A DNA stretch of 48,610 nucleotides from an uncultured Verrucomicrobiota bacterium (GTDB lineage Bacteria; Verrucomicrobiota; Verrucomicrobiia; Limisphaerales; UBA8199): NCBI GenBank assembly GCA_903873945.1, contig CAIQQM010000118.1, forward strand, positions 1 to 48,610, written 5' to 3'. The position numbers were made by a program, and so were the translations under genes. The notes under the pieces were generated by a model. The model was not told where the DNA came from, did no database searches, and saw nothing but the letters and a program-made list of their open reading frames with translations. Below are positions 1 to 9,868 of this stretch, one piece after another. Positions within the stretch are counted from its first letter, which is position 1. Every line of letters starts with the position of its first letter.

Positions 1-187
1 AGGCACTCGCCACGCCGGCAAGGTTCCCGAATCATTGAGGCAGAGCCACGACCTATCCGACCGGCTTAAGCAGCTCCAGAAGGGAATGACAAAGGCCATT
101 GAAGAGGAAGATTTCGAAAAGGCAGCCGTCTTGCGCGATGAAATAAAACAACTGACTGAGCGGCTGAACAACGCGACCGCGACTTAA
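1..187 (+). CDS. mcsA: McsA-like protein, C-terminal end (partial)
   Basis: The reading frame is open from base 2 to a TAA at 185-187; the 5' part lies outside the window. The visible 61 residues hold an H-A-G-K-V-P element like the one before the UVR motif in McsA, then a UvrB/UvrC (UVR) motif with the core E-E-E-D-F-E-K-A-A-V-L-R-D-E-I. McsA is the zinc-finger activator of the protein arginine kinase McsB. The stop is 5 bases before mcsB, so the two are almost certainly cotranscribed. The zinc-finger half cannot be seen, so another UVR-motif protein is possible, but the mcsB neighbour makes McsA much the best call. Confidence 0.85.
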   Translation, partial: GTRHAGKVPESLRQSHDLSDRLKQLQKGMTKAIEEEDFEKAAVLRDEIKQLTERLNNATAT

Positions 188-192
188 GATTC

Positions 193-1299
193 ATGGATCT
201 CCAGAAATTTCTTGTCCCGCCAGCAGAAAGCGCGCGTCGCAAGGGGCCGCATGATCGGATTGTCATGTCGAGCCGGGTGCGGTTGGCGCGAAACATCAAG
301 GACGCTTCATTTCCGGGTTGGGCCAAGAAACAGGAGCGTGTCCGGGTGCTGGAGCTAATCCGGCCCACAGTCGAAGGTTTGCCGGAAATGAAAGAGGCTT
401 TTTCAGAGGCAATGGACAGCCTGTCGACGCTGGACAAGCAACTTCTGGTTGAACGTCATCTGATCAGCCGCGAACATGCGGCCAAGAGCGTCGGCAGCGG
501 GCTAGTACTGAACCGGGAAGAAACGTTGTGCTTCATGATCAACGAGGAGGACCACTTGCGGATGCAGGCCTTGCGTCCCGGTTTGCAACTGCGACAGGCG
601 TGGGCGACGATCGACACGGCGGATTCCGCGCTGGAGAAAAAACTGGATTACGCATTCCACCACGAACTTGGTTACCTAACAGCCTGCCCCACGAACATTG
701 GTACGGGAATCCGGGTGAGCGCCATGCTGCACTTGCCGGGACTGGTTCTGGCGGAGCAAATCAACCCAATTATCCAATCAGTGAACAAGCTTGGGCTGGC
801 GGTCCGTGGTCTTTATGGTGAAGGCACAGAAGCGCTGGGGAACGTATTTCAGGTGTCGAACCAGATGACACTTGGGGAGTCGGAAGGAGCAATAGTTGAA
901 CGCCTGGAAAAGGTGCTAGCCCAGATCATAGAACACGAAGAGAACGCACGGGCAACACTTTTAGAGAAAAACGCCAAAATGGTTTACAACCACATCGGGA
1001 GGGCCTATGGGATATTGGCCAATGCCCACAGCATCTCGTCGAAGGAAACGATGAATCTGCTGTCGTTGATGCGCCTCGGTGTGGATCTGGATTTATTTGC
1101 GGGCGTTGAGCGGTCGCTGGTGGATGAATTGTTCATTTTGACACAGCCGGCGCACCTGCAGCAGCAACACGCGGAAAAGCTTTCGTCTGAGGAACGGGAT
1201 TTGCTGCGAGCAGATATGGTGCGGGAGAGATTGAAGCAAGTGAACCGCCCGAACCCGAAATCGCCTGGAGTGCCGGGACGAGGATTGGACAAACCGTGA
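193..1299 (+). CDS. mcsB: Protein arginine kinase McsB
   Basis: 368 residues, the usual length for McsB. The protein transfers phosphate from ATP to arginine side chains, marking proteins for ClpC-type unfoldases. The guanidino-kinase fold shows as S-S-R-V-R-L-A-R-N (26-34), C-P-T-N-I-G-T-G starting at C165 (the position of the catalytic cysteine) and R-G-L-Y-G-E-G further on. R-D-L-L-R-A at 335-340 matches the RDxxRA pocket that binds phosphoarginine in the Bacillus-type enzyme. The N-terminal domain of eukaryotic arginine kinases is absent, as expected. It lies between mcsA and clpC with short gaps (5 and 24 bases), so a single operon is inferred. No CtsR repressor gene is visible; it could lie to the left. 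Confidence 0.95.
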   Translation: MDLQKFLVPPAESARRKGPHDRIVMSSRVRLARNIKDASFPGWAKKQERVRVLELIRPTVEGLPEMKEAFSEAMDSLSTLDKQLLVERHLISREHAAKSVGSGLVLNREETLCFMINEEDHLRMQALRPGLQLRQAWATIDTADSALEKKLDYAFHHELGYLTACPTNIGTGIRVSAMLHLPGLVLAEQINPIIQSVNKLGLAVRGLYGEGTEALGNVFQVSNQMTLGESEGAIVERLEKVLAQIIEHEENARATLLEKNAKMVYNHIGRAYGILANAHSISSKETMNLLSLMRLGVDLDLFAGVERSLVDELFILTQPAHLQQQHAEKLSSEERDLLRADMVRERLKQVNRPNPKSPGVPGRGLDKP

Positions 1300-1323
1300 G
1301 AACAATTGCATTTTGAAGTGAGT

Positions 1324-3819
1324 ATGAGCGAAGAAGCGATGAACAATTTCACTCCGCGCGCACAGCAAGTGCTTGCCCTCGCGCGCAAAGAAGCCGATCG
1401 ATTTAACCACAACTTCGTCGGAACGGAGCACCTTCTGCTCGGGCTAATCAAACTTGGCCAGGGAGTGGCTGTCAATGTGCTGCAAAAACTCGGGCTCGAC
1501 CTTGAGACGGTGCGAATGGAAGTGGAAAAACAGGTTGGCACAGGTCCTGACCAGAAGATGATTGGAAACATCCCTTACACGCCACGCGTGAAGAAAGTTC
1601 TCGCGCTGGCCTCCAAGGAAGCGAAAGCGCTTAACCACACTTATGTCGGCACCGAACACATCCTGCTCGGTTTGCTACGCGAGGGGGACGGAGTCGCAGC
1701 GCGAGTGCTTAAGAACCTGGATGTTGACATCGAACAAACGCGGCAGGAGATCCTAAAGGAACTTGACCCAAATTTTGCGGCGCAGGAAGAAGGTCCCGCC
1801 GGGGAGACCCCGGAGAAGCCCGCGCTGGAAAAGAAGACAGAGGTCAAGACTCCCGCGCTGAAAGCATTCGGCCGGGACCTCACTGAACTGGCGCGAAAGA
1901 GCGAATTGGATCCGGTCATCGGCCGCAAGGACGAAATCGAGCGCGTAATACAAATCCTCTGCCGCCGCACAAAGAACAACCCAGTGTTGTTGGGCGAAGC
2001 GGGTGTCGGGAAGACTGCGATTGTTGAAGGGCTGGCGCAAGAGATCGCGGCGGGCAATGTTCCGGAACTGCTGCGTGACAGGCGGGTTATCACTCTAGAC
2101 CTAGCGTTGATGGTGGCAGGAACAAAGTACCGCGGCCAGTTTGAGGAGCGGATAAAGGCAGTCATGGATGAGATTCGCCGATCAAAGAACATCATCCTGT
2201 TTATCGACGAGTTGCATACAATTGTGGGCGCGGGTTCGGCGGAAGGCACCATGGACGCATCCAACATCATCAAGCCCGCGTTGAGCCGCGGCGAATTGCA
2301 GTGTATTGGCGCAACCACACTGAACGAATATCGGAAGTACATTGAGAAGGATGCGGCTTTGGAAAGGCGCTTTCAAGCTGTTAAGGTTGAAGCCCCCTCC
2401 ATCGAAGAAGCCATACTGATTTTGAAAGGTCTGCGGCCAAAATATGAAGAACATCACAAAGCCGAGTTTACGGACAAAGCCCTCGAAGCATCGGTGAAGC
2501 TTTCGGACCGGTACATCACGGACCGTTACCTGCCGGACAAGGCAATCGACCTGATGGATGAGGCGGGCTCGCGAGCGCGCATCGGAACGATGACCCGTCC
2601 GCCTGAGGTCAAAGGATTGGAGGCCGAAATCGACGACATCAAGGGCAAGAAAGAACAGGCGATTAAGAACCAAGATTTCGAAGGTGCCGCGGCCATGCGC
2701 GATAAGGAAAAGCAGGCCAAAGAAAAACTCGAGGCGGTCTTGAAGGGATGGCGCACGGCTCGCGAGGAAAAGCGGGTTAAAGTGGACGAGGAAGAGATTC
2801 TGCACATCGTCTCAAAGTGGACCGGAATTCCTTTGCAGCGGATGGAACAGGGAGAGATGCAGCGTTTGCTCCTCGTCGAAGCGGAGATGGGCAAGGTGGT
2901 AATCGGCCAGAGCGAAGCGGTTTCGTCCATGTGTAAGGCGTTGCGCCGATCCCGGGCGGACTTGAAGGATCCACGCAGACCAATAGGAACCTTCGCTTTG
3001 CTGGGCCCGACCGGCGTTGGCAAGACACTATTGGCCAAGACACTGGCAGAGCAGTTATTCGGCGATTCCAAGGCGCTCATTCAGCTTGATATGAGCGAGT
3101 ATATGGAAAAATTCAACGTCTCGCGCCTGGTTGGATCTCCTCCGGGTTACATCGGCTACGAGGAAGGCGGCCAACTCACAGAACAGGTGCGCCGCAAACC
3201 TTATTCGGTCGTGCTTTTTGACGAAGTCGAAAAGGCGCATCCGGATGTCTGGAACATGCTGTTGCAAATTCTCGAGGAAGGCAAACTGACGGACAACGTC
3301 GGCCGCGTGGTGAACTTTCGCAACACGATTATTCTCATGACGTCGAACGTCGGTTCGGAGACTATCAAGCGGCAATCAACCCTCGGTTTCTCGCCAATTA
3401 GCGACGAAAACAGTTACGAGAGGATGCGCGACAAGATCATGGAGGAGGCAAAGAAAACCTTCCGCCCGGAGTTCTTGAACCGCCTAGATGATATCATTGT
3501 CTTCCGATCACTGACCAAGCCGGATTTGATCCGGATTCTTGACCTTGAGATCGCGAAAGTCATGCAACGGCTTAAGGCAAGGAACATCGTGCTTCAACTC
3601 GATGCCAAGGCAAAGGATTTCCTCGTAAGCAGAGGTTATGATCCGCAGTACGGCGCGCGACCGATGCGGCGCGCAGTTGAGCGGTCGCTCGAAGATCCGT
3701 TGGCTGAAGAGATCCTAAAAGGCGTTTTCCACGAAGGGGAGCCGCTTCTGGTGTCAGTGGAAAATGACCGCCTGTCTTTTTCCCAAAAAGCGGCGGCTGA
3801 GGGCGTGATTTCCAGTTGA
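1324..3819 (+). CDS. clpC: AAA+ unfoldase ClpC
   Basis: 831 residues from the chosen ATG. A TTG at 1306 would add six residues; the family start, a short Met-containing lead into [10 protein letters not shown], favours 1324. Order of parts: two Clp_N repeats (about 10-150), first AAA+ module with Walker A G-E-A-G-V-G-K-T at 224 and Walker B I-L-F-I-D-E-L, a middle domain with a UVR motif near 445-475 ([10 protein letters not shown]), second AAA+ module with Walker A G-P-T-G-V-G-K-T at 561 and V-V-L-F-D-E-V, then a ClpB-type C-terminal domain. The UVR-containing middle domain marks ClpC rather than ClpA or ClpB. It should unfold phosphoarginine-tagged proteins for ClpP, which is not in the window. 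Confidence 0.95.
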   Translation: MSEEAMNNFTPRAQQVLALARKEADRFNHNFVGTEHLLLGLIKLGQGVAVNVLQKLGLDLETVRMEVEKQVGTGPDQKMIGNIPYTPRVKKVLALASKEAKALNHTYVGTEHILLGLLREGDGVAARVLKNLDVDIEQTRQEILKELDPNFAAQEEGPAGETPEKPALEKKTEVKTPALKAFGRDLTELARKSELDPVIGRKDEIERVIQILCRRTKNNPVLLGEAGVGKTAIVEGLAQEIAAGNVPELLRDRRVITLDLALMVAGTKYRGQFEERIKAVMDEIRRSKNIILFIDELHTIVGAGSAEGTMDASNIIKPALSRGELQCIGATTLNEYRKYIEKDAALERRFQAVKVEAPSIEEAILILKGLRPKYEEHHKAEFTDKALEASVKLSDRYITDRYLPDKAIDLMDEAGSRARIGTMTRPPEVKGLEAEIDDIKGKKEQAIKNQDFEGAAAMRDKEKQAKEKLEAVLKGWRTAREEKRVKVDEEEILHIVSKWTGIPLQRMEQGEMQRLLLVEAEMGKVVIGQSEAVSSMCKALRRSRADLKDPRRPIGTFALLGPTGVGKTLLAKTLAEQLFGDSKALIQLDMSEYMEKFNVSRLVGSPPGYIGYEEGGQLTEQVRRKPYSVVLFDEVEKAHPDVWNMLLQILEEGKLTDNVGRVVNFRNTIILMTSNVGSETIKRQSTLGFSPISDENSYERMRDKIMEEAKKTFRPEFLNRLDDIIVFRSLTKPDLIRILDLEIAKVMQRLKARNIVLQLDAKAKDFLVSRGYDPQYGARPMRRAVERSLEDPLAEEILKGVFHEGEPLLVSVENDRLSFSQKAAAEGVISS

Positions 3820-4055
3820 ATCGAAGTTTGGTTTGTCTATGTAGGGATTCGTGTCTCCTTCCGGCACAACGAACAGATAGCAAGCCGTCGAGGCTTGAGT
3901 TGCAACGAGCGTTGCGCTATTAGGCAGAACACTTTCTCAGTCGGTTTCGGCAGTTGCGGATAGAATTCAAGATGTTACTATTTATCAGAAATCTTTCATG
4001 CGGCTGACGGTTGGGAACCGATGGCCTATCTCCGCAACTGAATTGATGAACGATT

Positions 4056-4274
4056 ATGACTGACGAAGAATTTGCGATAATGAACTTCCTCAAGGGGAGT
4101 CCTGATGATTTCGTAGGACGAAAGGAAATTGCTCGCAAGGCCTTAAAACGCCAGGTGTTTGAGGAAAATCCGCATTGGGCGGATGCGCCCTTGTGCTCGC
4201 TCTTTGATCAGGGTTTTATTGAGCAAAACGAAAGCGGTCATTACAAGATCAAGAAGTCCGACGCGTTTCTCTAA
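4056..4274 (+). CDS. Small winged-helix-like protein, unknown function
   Basis: 72 residues, not recognised by name. The pattern M-T-D-E-E-F-A-I-M-N-F-L-K-G followed by a basic helix (G-R-K-E-I-A-R-K-A-L-K-R) and a C-terminal strand pair (D-Q-G-F-I-E-Q-N-E-S-G-H-Y-K-I) reads like a mini winged helix-turn-helix, where the G-H-Y-K-I part would form the wing. Base composition is like its neighbours. It stands alone, 236 bases after clpC and 113 bases before the methyltransferase. That upstream gap has no gene; T-T-G-C-G-G near 3953 and T-A-C-T-A-T near 3975 could be a weak promoter. DNA binding is inference from the fold pattern only. Confidence 0.6.
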   Translation: MTDEEFAIMNFLKGSPDDFVGRKEIARKALKRQVFEENPHWADAPLCSLFDQGFIEQNESGHYKIKKSDAFL

Positions 4275-4387
4275 ACCTTCGTTGTGAACAGCGCCGAGAC
4301 GACAATCGCGACCCGAAGCAAATTCGATGCAGCAGGGATGCTCATTTTGCCCTAAAACAAGTATTGGACACTGTTGAATTGTGCGGC

Positions 4388-5563
4388 ATGAATCCGAAGG
4401 TTGGGGATAAGTTAACATTGACCATCGGAGATGTCGCTTTTGGCGGCGAAGGGGTAGCGCGGGTGGAAGACTTTGTTGTTTTTGTGCCGTTCGTAGTCAT
4501 GGGGGAAGTTGTGACAGTGGAGGTTGTGGATGTGAAGAAACGGTTTGCTCGGGCGAAACTTGTGCACGTGGCACAGCCATCCCAAGAGCGTACAGTGCCA
4601 GCTTGTCGGTACTTCGGTGACTGCGGAGGCTGTCAGTATCAGCACATCAACTACCCCGCCCAACTACAGCTTAAGCACAAACAAGTTGGCGACTTATTCC
4701 AGCGGATTGGCGGTTTCAACCCCAACCTAATCGCACCGGTAATCCCCTGCCCTCGACCATATGGCTATCGGAATCGAATTATGATCCGCAGTCAATGGGA
4801 CAAATTTAAGCAGGGCTTGAACATAGGCTTCATTAAGGCCGATAATCGATTGGTTGTTGATATCGAAGAGTGCAAAATCGCGGAACCGGCCCTTAATACA
4901 CAGATCGCCCGCGTCCGCGCCCAACCGCCCGCGAAAGGGGGCATCAAGGTAGTATTGCGCATTCCGCCAGAAGGTTGGGAGGTGCCGCCGGATTCCTTTT
5001 TCCAGAATAACTTTTTCCTCCTGCCCAAACTGGTGCAGGCCGTCCGCGAGCGTTTGCAGTTAGGTGGGGCGCGTTACCTGGTGGACGTGTATTGTGGGGT
5101 CGGTTTTTTCAGCATCGAACTCAGCGATATGGTGGAGGCTTTTGTGGGTGTTGAGTTGGACCAACTCGCCATCAGGGCCGCTTGCAAGAATGCTGTCGCC
5201 CACGGAAAGCGGAATGGTGAGTTTTCAGCCGGCACAGCCGAGGAATTGTTGCCGGCGCTGCTGGCTCGTTTTTCTGCCCGTGCGACGACAGTGCTGCTCG
5301 ATCCGCCGCGAAAAGGCTGTTCATCCGAAACACTGCAATTGCTTCGCCACGTGCGTCCCGCACAGGTTCTTTACGTGTCCTGCCACCCCGCGACGATGGC
5401 TCGGGACTTGAACGTTTTGTGCGCCGAAGGTGTCTTTGAATTGACGCACGTTGTTCCATTGGACATGTTCCCGAATACACAGCATGTGGAATGCGTGGCC
5501 GATCTGCGCAATAAAGTGGTAGCGACCGAAACGAAACTTAACTTGCCAAGCGAGCAGGCATAG
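4388..5563 (+). CDS. rlmD: TRAM-domain RNA (uracil-C5)-methyltransferase, RlmD/TrmA family
   Basis: 391 residues from ATG 4388; a TTG at 4364 would add eight residues with no sign of homology. An N-terminal TRAM domain (about 1-60) binds RNA. Three cysteines at 73, 79 and 82 (C-R-Y-F-G-D-C-G-G-C) plus C162 form the usual 4Fe-4S site. The SAM site is V-Y-C-G-V-G-F-F-S, the conserved D-P-P-R-K-G starts at D305, and the catalytic nucleophile is C332 in S-C-H-P-A-T-M-A-R-D. The family makes 5-methyluridine in 23S rRNA or tRNA using S-adenosylmethionine. Which uridine this member modifies cannot be told from sequence alone, so rlmD is the nearest family name. Confidence 0.85.
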   Translation: MNPKVGDKLTLTIGDVAFGGEGVARVEDFVVFVPFVVMGEVVTVEVVDVKKRFARAKLVHVAQPSQERTVPACRYFGDCGGCQYQHINYPAQLQLKHKQVGDLFQRIGGFNPNLIAPVIPCPRPYGYRNRIMIRSQWDKFKQGLNIGFIKADNRLVVDIEECKIAEPALNTQIARVRAQPPAKGGIKVVLRIPPEGWEVPPDSFFQNNFFLLPKLVQAVRERLQLGGARYLVDVYCGVGFFSIELSDMVEAFVGVELDQLAIRAACKNAVAHGKRNGEFSAGTAEELLPALLARFSARATTVLLDPPRKGCSSETLQLLRHVRPAQVLYVSCHPATMARDLNVLCAEGVFELTHVVPLDMFPNTQHVECVADLRNKVVATETKLNLPSEQA

Positions 5564-5583
5564 GTTCAACTTTAACTCGCGAT

Positions 5584-8547
5584 ATGACACTGGAAGGAAA
5601 GGCTGGTCTGGAGCGGAAGTTTGTTCCTGCCATTTTACCTTGGTTGATTGCTATAGGTGCTTTAGGAGTTTACCTCGCAACCCTCAATCACTGGGTATCG
5701 TTCAACAGCCTCAACCAAGGTAATCTCCTGCAGGTGGCAAAAGTGTCGGGTTGGACGTGGCAGCCGGAACTGTACGCTCCTCTCAACTGGTTGATCACTT
5801 TTCCCTTCCACTGGCTGCCGATTCGAACGATTCCTTTGGCGTTGAATCTGTTCTCCGCTGTTTGTGCCGCCTTGACCTTGGCACTGCTGGCACGTTCCGT
5901 AGCATTGCTGCCCCATGATCGCACGTGCGAGCAGCGGGAACGGGGACACAACGCATTCTCACTGCTGTCTATTCGCACCGCATGGGTGCCTCCGGTGTTG
6001 GCGGTGCTGGTGTGCGGCCTCCAGTTGACTTTCTGGGAGAATGCAACTGCTGCGTCGAGCTCCCCGCCGCTTAACGCCTCAACAGAAATGCTGGATTTGC
6101 TGCTGTTCGCCTACGTCATTCGCTGCTTGCTAGAGTTTCGTCTAGACGAACGCGTGTCCTGGTTGACACGAGCATCGTTTGTTTTTGCTGCGGCAATGGC
6201 CAATAACTGGGCGATGATTGGTTTTTCCCCTCTCTTCCTAATCGCGGTGTTATGGATTAAGGGCCTGCGCTTTTTTAATACGCGCTTTTTGGTGCGAATG
6301 TCTTTGTGTGGTTTAGCTGGCTTGTTGTTTTATCTGCTGCTACCGCTGGTGCAACACATGGGGACAATTAAATCACTATCGTTCTGGATGGGGTTGAAAG
6401 CGAATCTTGCGGCCCAAAAGAGCATCCTAGCAGCCCTCCCCTTCAGCAAATATGCGCTTTTCTACGGGGATAAGACGTTATGGGTCCTGGCACTACCGGC
6501 TTTGCTTCCACTGCTGCTGATTGGCATTCGCTGGCCCTCTTCTTTCGGAGACCCCAGCCCACTGGGAGTCGCTCTAACAACCCTGATTTTTCGTCTGATC
6601 CACGGAGCGCTGCTCGCTCTCTGCATTTGGGTTGCTTTGGACTCGCCACTCAGCCCACGCCATCTCATTCCAAATATTCCGTTATTGACTTTTTATTACT
6701 GCGGCGCGCTCAGCGTGGGGTATTTTTGCGGATATTTCCTGCTCGTGTTTCAAAACAAATCGAATGGACGCTCCCGTCAAAGCCCTCCTTTCCTGCCCTT
6801 GATTAATACTTGTGTTACTTGCGCTCTGTGGGTGGTCTGCGTGATGGCGCCAGCGGTCTTGATCTATAGAAATCTGCCGCAGATTCGCGTTTCGAATGGC
6901 CCCCTCTTCGAAAAATACGCCTCCTTGGTGGCGCAGGGTCTACCGGCCAAAGGCGCGGTTTTGCTTAGTGATGACCCGCGACGACTGCTGGTAATGCAAT
7001 CGGCTACCGCTCAGAGAGGCAAGAGCGAAGATTATGTGTTTGTCGAAACAACTTATCTTGCATGGCCTAATTATCAGTTCTTTCTTAAGAAGAACTATCC
7101 GAAGTGCTGGCAAGTAGATGTGCCAAAGGAATCCCGCCAGCCCATCAGCCAGCGGACACTGCTGGGAATTCTTTACGGGCTGGCCCAGACTAATATCGTC
7201 TATTATCTGCATCCAAGCTTTGGTTATTTCTTTGAGGAGTTCTGCCTGGAACCCCACGGTCTCGTCTATATGTTCGCGCCTTATCCGACAAATACCATTT
7301 TCTCACCGCTCCCGACGAAGGAGTTAATTACTGAGAACGAGGCGTACTGGACCCGAACGGACGGGGAAGTGCTGAGACCACTGCTGGCAAAGTTCACGCC
7401 TTCCATCTCCCCACCGATCGCATTCATGGATTGGCTCGTCGGAAAACTCCACTTGAAAAAAGAACCGAACCTCACTGTGTCACTATTGGCGGCGTTTTAT
7501 TCCCGGGCGCTCGACTATTGGGGAGTTGAGATGCAGAAGAGCAGCGAACTGACGCAAGCCGCCACCCACTTTGAGCGCGCCCAGGATTTGAACCCGGACA
7601 ACGTCGTGGCTTCGATCAATCTGGAATTCAACAGAAACCTCCAGACCGGCCACAGAAGCTCGGTCCAGCTTGCAAAGTCGGTTGAAGATGAATTTGGAAG
7701 ATATAAAGGCTGGATACAGGTCCTTAATAATAACGGACCCTTTGATGAACCGAATTTTATTTACGAACAGGGCCGAGTGTTCGCGCGAGCGAGTTGTTTT
7801 CGTCAGGCGGCAGCCGAGTTTGAGCGGGTAAAAGTTTTGGCGCCAGAAAACCTAGTCTCCCGGCTTTGGCTGGGGCAAATGTACATAACATGTCGAATGC
7901 CCGACCAGGCCCTAAGGGTTGCAGAGGAGATCCATGCGGAATCAGGCAAGCTTGGTCTAAGCCGCACCAATGGGGCTCTTGGATTACTCTATGTTGAGAG
8001 CTCGGCGCATCTGGCCAAAGGTGACATAAACGGGGCGGATACCGCGGTGAAAGTAGCCATGCGAAAGTATCCGGATGACGGAGCGTTGCTGGCTGCAACA
8101 ACGCAGGTGTACATAAAATACGGCTGTTTTTCGAATGCGCTGGCGATGATCGATGAGCAGCTTAAATTGACTCCGGACGATCTCAGCGTGCTGATCAACA
8201 AGGGTTTTGTCTGCCTGCAACTCAACGCTTTTGAGCAGGCGATTGTTCCCCTCACCCGAGTTCTGGATCGCGAGCCCAAAAACTATGGGGCGTTGATCAA
8301 TCGCGCCATCGCCTATCTACGCTGCAAGAAACTCAATGAAGCACAGAGCGACTACGAGTCCCTGCAGAAAGCCTTTCCCAAGGCTTTTCGGGTCTATTTC
8401 GGTCTGGGAGACATCGCCTATCAGAAGAAGGACACCAAAGCGGCGATCCGAAATTACGAGTTGTATCTCGCCAATTCTCCTACCAATAACCCCGAAGCTA
8501 AAACTGTCAACGCGCGCCTGAAAGAGCTTAAGTCCGGCGTCCGCTAA
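5584..8547 (+). CDS. Polytopic membrane protein (DUF2723/PMT-like) with C-terminal TPR domain
   Basis: 987 residues. The first half (about 15-440) has roughly ten hydrophobic segments and resembles DUF2723 glycosyltransferase-like proteins in layout: a first helix ending Y-L-A-T-L, a loop with W-Q-P-E-L-Y-A-P-L-N, then helices with F-W-E-N-A-T-A-A. A soluble stretch (about 440-630) follows, then at least six tetratricopeptide repeats (about 640-980). Helix pairs of the form A-x-x-x-F-E-R-A and Y-x-x-L-G-x-x-Y are visible. It is followed after 12 bases by a GT4 glycosyltransferase, so a role in surface glycan or glycoprotein assembly is likely but unproven. The acidic D-S-G-E motif typical of DUF2723 is not present (S-L-N-Q-G instead). 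Confidence 0.75.
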   Translation: MTLEGKAGLERKFVPAILPWLIAIGALGVYLATLNHWVSFNSLNQGNLLQVAKVSGWTWQPELYAPLNWLITFPFHWLPIRTIPLALNLFSAVCAALTLALLARSVALLPHDRTCEQRERGHNAFSLLSIRTAWVPPVLAVLVCGLQLTFWENATAASSSPPLNASTEMLDLLLFAYVIRCLLEFRLDERVSWLTRASFVFAAAMANNWAMIGFSPLFLIAVLWIKGLRFFNTRFLVRMSLCGLAGLLFYLLLPLVQHMGTIKSLSFWMGLKANLAAQKSILAALPFSKYALFYGDKTLWVLALPALLPLLLIGIRWPSSFGDPSPLGVALTTLIFRLIHGALLALCIWVALDSPLSPRHLIPNIPLLTFYYCGALSVGYFCGYFLLVFQNKSNGRSRQSPPFLPLINTCVTCALWVVCVMAPAVLIYRNLPQIRVSNGPLFEKYASLVAQGLPAKGAVLLSDDPRRLLVMQSATAQRGKSEDYVFVETTYLAWPNYQFFLKKNYPKCWQVDVPKESRQPISQRTLLGILYGLAQTNIVYYLHPSFGYFFEEFCLEPHGLVYMFAPYPTNTIFSPLPTKELITENEAYWTRTDGEVLRPLLAKFTPSISPPIAFMDWLVGKLHLKKEPNLTVSLLAAFYSRALDYWGVEMQKSSELTQAATHFERAQDLNPDNVVASINLEFNRNLQTGHRSSVQLAKSVEDEFGRYKGWIQVLNNNGPFDEPNFIYEQGRVFARASCFRQAAAEFERVKVLAPENLVSRLWLGQMYITCRMPDQALRVAEEIHAESGKLGLSRTNGALGLLYVESSAHLAKGDINGADTAVKVAMRKYPDDGALLAATTQVYIKYGCFSNALAMIDEQLKLTPDDLSVLINKGFVCLQLNAFEQAIVPLTRVLDREPKNYGALINRAIAYLRCKKLNEAQSDYESLQKAFPKAFRVYFGLGDIAYQKKDTKAAIRNYELYLANSPTNNPEAKTVNARLKELKSGVR

Positions 8548-8559
8548 CTGCGCACCGGA

Positions 8560-9741
8560 ATGCGGGTCATACACGTTATCACACGTTTAATCGTGGGAGG
8601 CGCGCAGGAGAACACGATTGCGTCGGTCTTAGGCTTGCATCGGAAGCCGTCCCTGCAATTAAATTTGGTGTCGGGTCCAACCACCGGACCTGAGGGCTCG
8701 CTCGAATCCCTATTTGCCGGTTGTCCTTGGCTGCTGACGATCATCCCCGAGTTGGTGCGGCCTGTTCACCCATGGAAGGACTGGGTAGCCCTACGCCGGC
8801 TCACCCGATTTTTCCGAGAGAACAGCCCTGAGATTGTTCACACCCATAGCGGCAAAGCGGGGATTCTGGGAAGGCTGGCCGCACACCGAGCCGCGGTACC
8901 CATCGTCATTCACACAATTCACGGCCCATCATTTGGCTCTTTTCAAGGTTGGATCGCCAATTCGGCATTTCGGGCCGCAGAACGTTACGCGGGAAGAGCG
9001 ACGACCCATTTTGTGACCGTAGCCGATGCGATGAAACAACATTACCTTGCCGCAGGCATCGGCCAGCCCGACCGGTATACCAAAATCTTTAGCGGTTTCG
9101 CTCTTGACCCGTTTTCCGCTGTGAAAAATGACCTCGATTTGCGCGCGAAGCTCGGTCTGGCCCCAAACGATGTTGTCGTCGGCACAATAGCCCGCCTCTT
9201 TAAACTGAAGGGTCACGAGGACCTGCTTGCTGTTGCGCCAACAGCCGTAAAGAGTTTTCCAAATTTGAAATTTCTCTTGGTTGGTGATGGCCCGTGGCGC
9301 AGCCGATTAGAGGAACGGGTGCGTTTTTTGGGGCTGGAAAGGCATTTTGTCTTTGCTGGCCTAGTTGAACCACGCGAGGTGCCACGGCTGATTGGGATCA
9401 TGGACATGCTCGTGCATTTGTCGTTGCGGGAAGGCCTCCCCCGAGCACTGCCCCAAGCGCTGGCCACGAGCAGACCCGTGATAGCTTATGATTGCGATGG
9501 CGCCCGAGAAGTCTGTTTTGAGAATGAAACTGGTTTTTTGATCCGCCCCGGAGACTTGGGCGGGCTGCGCGACCGCATCCTCTTTCTGGCGCGGGACGCT
9601 GGACTGCGCGAACGTCTGGGCCGAAGTGGTCAAGACTTCGTGCGGGCACGTTTCAGCGTCGAGCGTATGGTGGATGATTTGTACCAACTATACATGCGGT
9701 TGGCACAAACAGCCGGAGTTCTCTCACCTCCCCGCACATAA
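8560..9741 (+). CDS. Glycosyltransferase, GT4 family
   Basis: 393 residues, GT-B fold. The N-terminal half begins M-R-V-I-H-V-I-T-R-L-I-V-G-G-A-Q-E-N, the glycine-rich acceptor loop of GT4 enzymes, and has H-T-H-S-G-K-A-G-I-L-G-R. The C-terminal half holds the donor site: V-G-D-G-P-W-R, then R-E-G-L-P-R-A-L-P-Q-A and A-Y-D-C-D-G-A-R-E-V. The usual E-x7-E pair reads E-x7-Q here. The enzyme would transfer a sugar from a nucleotide-sugar donor to a growing glycan on the cytoplasmic face. It starts 12 bases after the TPR membrane protein and is followed by a WecA-type gene, forming a plausible glycan module. Donor and acceptor are unknown. Confidence 0.9.
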   Translation: MRVIHVITRLIVGGAQENTIASVLGLHRKPSLQLNLVSGPTTGPEGSLESLFAGCPWLLTIIPELVRPVHPWKDWVALRRLTRFFRENSPEIVHTHSGKAGILGRLAAHRAAVPIVIHTIHGPSFGSFQGWIANSAFRAAERYAGRATTHFVTVADAMKQHYLAAGIGQPDRYTKIFSGFALDPFSAVKNDLDLRAKLGLAPNDVVVGTIARLFKLKGHEDLLAVAPTAVKSFPNLKFLLVGDGPWRSRLEERVRFLGLERHFVFAGLVEPREVPRLIGIMDMLVHLSLREGLPRALPQALATSRPVIAYDCDGAREVCFENETGFLIRPGDLGGLRDRILFLARDAGLRERLGRSGQDFVRARFSVERMVDDLYQLYMRLAQTAGVLSPPRT

Positions 9742-9868
9742 GATATTTTGTGATCGAGAGACAGTACACGCGCTAATTTCTGGCGCCTTGAGCCGATGAT
9801 GCATGGTCCCTGTCTTTATTGTTCATTTTCTTGGTGATTGCCGGAACTTACTCTAACCTGCTCCCATT

